Shown: positions 61,444 to 64,000 of the stretch, piece by piece | Layout: each line of letters begins with the position of its first letter | Position numbering within the stretch: position 1 is the stretch's first letter | Program-made: the position numbers and the translations under genes | Notes under the pieces: model-generated | The model's input: the letters and a program-made list of their open reading frames with translations, nothing else | What the model was told of the DNA's origin: nothing | Database searches by the model: none | DNA from: an uncultured Bacteroidales bacterium | Lineage (GTDB): Bacteria; Bacteroidota; Bacteroidia; Bacteroidales; FEN-979 | Direction of reading: 5' to 3' | Length of the DNA stretch: 64,000 nucleotides | Assembly (NCBI GenBank): GCA_903959905.1 | Contig: CAJBYO010000025.1 | Span: 19,264-83,263 of the forward strand

Positions 61444-63588
61444 CTATTTCTGATTTTCATCAATCAGCAATTTGGCGATGATGGCATCCCATATATAGTT
61501 GGGTGGACAGTTCAGCACTTCATTGTCCGGACTGTAGGATTCCCAGTAGTTGTGATTCTTTGATAACTGCATTGTAGCGGCACTGACCATTTTTCCTGCA
61601 AGCTGGTGCGCAATGTCGTCGTAACCATACAGGCGCAGTCCGTCATAAACCATGTAATCCCACAGCATCCATACAGGCCCGTTCCATTTGCAGCAGTAAT
61701 CAACATATGGACTGTACCACTGGTCCTGGGCTGACAGGGTTGGGACACCGTATTTTCGCCAGAATTTTGTGGTGTCGGTGAGTGTTTGAACAAGCCTTTC
61801 CGCACGGTCTTTGGGTGCAGCACCGGCCCACATGGCGAGAAATCCGATGATCTCCTGGCGTTTCAGGTCACGGGTCATGAACTGGAATGAGTGATCTTTT
61901 TTGTTCACGGAATAATAAAAGCCCGAATTTTCATCCCACATGCGCTGGTTAACTAGCTTTGTAGTGGTGTCGGCAAGTTTAAGCCATGCCTGTGATTCTT
62001 TGCTTTTTCCAAGGATTTCAGCCATTTTTGAGAGGGATCTTTCTTCTTTGATCACCATCAGGGTAAGGTCAAGGCATTCAAGTTCATCGGAAATGTCTTC
62101 CTTGTCAACATCCAGGTATCGCTCAGCCGAAACCTGGAAAACAGCATTGTACCAGTCACGAACATTTTCAATGATGCCGTAAGGTCCCCATTCAAACGTA
62201 CCGTCGTGGTCGGCATCGCGGTTTTTAATAAGCCATTCTACATATCGTGTTCCTGAAGCATAGGCATCAGCAAGGAACTGCCGGTCTTTGGCAACTTTGT
62301 ATACCTCAAGGTTTATCCAGCTGAAAAATGGCGCCGACGTTGTGGACATATTGTTATGCGGGTAATCCTGCAAGCCGCGCGGTCCGTGCCTGTAGGCAAT
62401 CAGGCCATCCTCCCGCTGCTGTTCCATGTAAACCCTTTGCGAGCCCTCGGCAGATTTTGGATCCATGAATGCATAGGCCATCATGCTGAGTGATTCATGC
62501 AACACCTGGTGCCCGTGTCCCCATCCCCACAATGGGTTCCTGGAAAAAACGTAAAAGTTGTACTTCGTTTGTCCTGATGGCGGGTACATGCAGCCACGGG
62601 CAAGGTTAAATGCACTGATATAGGCAAGTTTTTCAGGCTGACTTTTGAAGGTTATCTTCGGTATCTTTGAATAAAGGATCAGGTTATCCTCATAATAGGT
62701 CCTTAACATTAAATGCTTAACTGAATCTGCCGTTCTTAAAAGTTTTTGCTGATCTTCCTTCTGATCCTGGAATCCCCTGAGGTAACGGAAACTGACCGTT
62801 TCACCGGGTTTTAGCCGTTTTTTAAAGTGCAGTGCCACAAAATCAACGAGCCCCGTTTTTTTCATATTGAGGGAATCAACCCGTTTGTTGGAATAAAAAT
62901 CCGTTTTGATGACGTTATAAAAATCATTCATGTCGCCCGAATAGGCCCCGTGTGAGCTCGTCTGCCTGTTGCACGAAAAAAAATCCCTGACCTTCGTCGG
63001 ATAGCCATATTCCATCTTCAGGCTGCTTATTAACCGGTAGGGGCTTTCGTAACGCTGGGTAAGGTAACCGTCAGATTCTTTTTCATAATTCACGATCTCC
63101 AGCGAGTCATTGCCAAACTCAAGAACAGGGTAAACGGCCACATCATGGGTGATGTTATCGGTGTTTTTGATTTCCATGTCAACCAAAGCAATGGTTGAGC
63201 TGTAAACAAAGAAAGTTTCTTTGACACTGATTCCGCGAAAAGGCTGGTAATCAAGAATCACCATATCAGGAAAAGAAAACCTCACCACCGGTTTAACAAG
63301 GAATTCCCCGATCCTGGGAACAACAACCTCATCGATTTTCCACAGACAGAACATGGTCCCCGCCTGGTCTGACGAGTAACTTAACGGCCTGCTGTCGGAA
63401 TAATAGTCCATCTTATAAGCTTTGTCGCCATACAGCTGCGATCGGGCCATTGACGAGGCATAGGTGGTATACAGCGGATCATTTGCTTTTGCACTGATCT
63501 GCAGGTAATCCTCAATAGGCTTGAATTGCTGAGCCACGGCGTAGACAGTGACAATGAAGAAAAGAATTATGTGAGAGGTCGCTTTCAT
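61444..63588 (-). CDS. Secreted MGH1/GH63-like (alpha/alpha)6 glycoside hydrolase
   Basis: 714 aa with a signal peptide (about residues 1-19). A beta-sandwich N-domain (to about 290) precedes an (alpha/alpha)6 barrel with GYMYPP-like WGWGHGHQVLHES, HDGTFEWGPYG, YSPYVDYCCKWNGPVWMLWDY, and YNYW-type HNYWESYSPDNE near the end, typical of the MGH1/GH63/GH37 six-hairpin clan. Likely an inverting exo-glycosidase. 29 bp upstream of the GH172-like gene, so both are probably co-expressed. Confidence 0.85.
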   Translation of the reverse strand: MKATSHIILFFIVTVYAVAQQFKPIEDYLQISAKANDPLYTTYASSMARSQLYGDKAYKMDYYSDSRPLSYSSDQAGTMFCLWKIDEVVVPRIGEFLVKPVVRFSFPDMVILDYQPFRGISVKETFFVYSSTIALVDMEIKNTDNITHDVAVYPVLEFGNDSLEIVNYEKESDGYLTQRYESPYRLISSLKMEYGYPTKVRDFFSCNRQTSSHGAYSGDMNDFYNVIKTDFYSNKRVDSLNMKKTGLVDFVALHFKKRLKPGETVSFRYLRGFQDQKEDQQKLLRTADSVKHLMLRTYYEDNLILYSKIPKITFKSQPEKLAYISAFNLARGCMYPPSGQTKYNFYVFSRNPLWGWGHGHQVLHESLSMMAYAFMDPKSAEGSQRVYMEQQREDGLIAYRHGPRGLQDYPHNNMSTTSAPFFSWINLEVYKVAKDRQFLADAYASGTRYVEWLIKNRDADHDGTFEWGPYGIIENVRDWYNAVFQVSAERYLDVDKEDISDELECLDLTLMVIKEERSLSKMAEILGKSKESQAWLKLADTTTKLVNQRMWDENSGFYYSVNKKDHSFQFMTRDLKRQEIIGFLAMWAGAAPKDRAERLVQTLTDTTKFWRKYGVPTLSAQDQWYSPYVDYCCKWNGPVWMLWDYMVYDGLRLYGYDDIAHQLAGKMVSAATMQLSKNHNYWESYSPDNEVLNCPPNYIWDAIIAKLLIDENQK

Positions 63589-63723
63589 GGTGATTGATTA
63601 TGAAATGATGGGATGAAAATAGTGCTTTTTCTTTGGATGCCAATAAACCAATTCAAGTTAGGAGAGGAGAGGGGAGAAATTGCAGGATTTTTATCATCTT
63701 TGTGGTCGGATCAGGTTTTTTTC

Positions 63724-63812
63724 ACCACAATAGGCACATAGGACACATAGAGTACAAACTATTGGAGTTTAAACTATTGTGATTCCATATGTGCCCTATG
63801 TGACTATGTGGT
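63724..63812. repeat. Imperfect hairpin with ACATAG-type units
   Basis: ACCACAATAGGCACATAGG (63724-63742) with more ACACATAG units pairs with the complementary TATGTGCCCTATGTGACT-type segment (63788-63805), followed by ATGTGGT. Between the arms AAACTATTG occurs twice. It lies upstream of the glycoside hydrolase gene, before the partial gene at the edge. Confidence 0.75.
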
Positions 63813-63890
63813 TCATTTACTTGATTACCGCCCTGATTTAGCTAATTCTATATATTAACACACTAGTGTCCAATTAATTTTTTTCGACAA
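63813..63890. other. AT-rich spacer with no recognised feature
   Basis: No open frame or promoter pattern was recognised here. With 63589-63723 it makes up the unassigned part of the roughly 300-bp gap around the hairpin. Confidence 0.5.
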
Positions 63891-64000
63891 TCAATACGTA
63901 AAGGCAAATTCAAGTTGAGTGTTTTTTTCACCGATATCATCAATAATCTCGGAGGTCAGGAAAAGGTCTCTGATAGGCGTTTTGTCTGTCAGAACTCTGC
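63891..64000 (-). CDS. C-terminal end of an outer-membrane barrel-like protein (partial)
   Basis: A minus-strand frame enters from the right edge and stops with TGA at 63891-63893. The last residues read TSEIIDDIGEKNTQLEFAFTY, ending in alternating hydrophobic residues and a final aromatic, which is the usual last-strand signal of outer-membrane beta barrels. Only about 35 residues are in the window, so no family can be named. Confidence 0.5.
   Translation of the reverse strand, partial: RVLTDKTPIRDLFLTSEIIDDIGEKNTQLEFAFTY

Overview
The window reads as a chromosomal segment of a free-living, probably uncultured member of the Bacteroidota (Bacteroidales-like). Support: several TTTG-N19/21-TAnnTTTG promoters, FKBP lipoproteins beside an NrnA-type DHH phosphoesterase, a mutL-rhomboid-rhomboid operon, a TonB receptor with a carboxypeptidase-regulatory-like N-domain, a three-domain MMPL/acyltransferase/methyltransferase fusion, and GH172-type carbohydrate genes. 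No rRNA, tRNA, CRISPR array, phage or transposase was found.

Layout. 1-2176 (+): end of a DHH phosphoesterase gene and two FKBP-type prolyl isomerase lipoproteins. 2220-9037 (-): a tight operon mutL, two rhomboid proteases, a membrane-anchored EEP-family hydrolase, uvrB. 9156-13442: a small membrane protein, a secreted amidohydrolase, a large secreted protein of unknown function.

13623-47090 is the centre of interest: about 33 kb, 27 genes, reading as one biosynthetic locus for an unusual acyl/polyketide-like lipid. The right half (47090 to 38087, minus, with its own promoter) holds the chain-building set: FabZ-like dehydratase, hotdog thioesterase, two enoyl-CoA hydratases, KAS III-like protein, B12-type radical SAM enzyme, 3-hydroxyacyl-CoA dehydrogenase, a heme-c-domain protein, KAS II, ACP and an acyltransferase-like protein. 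Two more B12-type radical SAM genes (35225-38090) run on the plus strand. The middle holds a DUF2062/GT2 glycosyltransferase and the three-domain MMPL fusion. The left half (29318 to 13623, minus) holds a CrtI-like FAD oxidoreductase, a C45/Ntn acyltransferase, a fourth B12-type radical SAM enzyme, a TonB receptor, a probable FMN TIM-barrel protein, an O-methyltransferase, an ABC-2 permease, a small HTH protein, a BtrH-like acyltransferase, a second ACP, a sulfotransferase and a PaaK-like ligase. The parts recall flexirubin/aryl-polyene loci (MMPL fusion, DUF2062-GT2, BtrH, CrtI-like) and proposed ladderane loci (several B12-radical SAM enzymes with KAS, ACP and CrtI-like protein). No ammonia-lyase, LolA or dialkylresorcinol synthase pair was found here, so it looks like neither classical type. 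Several of its enzymes lack usual catalytic residues.

47498-64000: galM-type lipoprotein, SDR, EBP-family membrane protein, M23 peptidase, membrane metallophosphoesterase, then a carbohydrate region (SSS symporter, small membrane protein, Ogt, a secreted protein with a C-terminal FGE-sulfatase domain, CAP-SPOR protein, GH172-like lipoprotein, MGH1/GH63-like hydrolase) and the C-terminus of an outer-membrane barrel-like protein at the right edge. Intergenic spaces carry a recurring structure: short 7-9 bp tandem units, often followed by their own reverse complement. Two such arrays sit right after the stop codons of two radical SAM genes in inverted orientation, bounding 5.5 kb of the biosynthetic locus.
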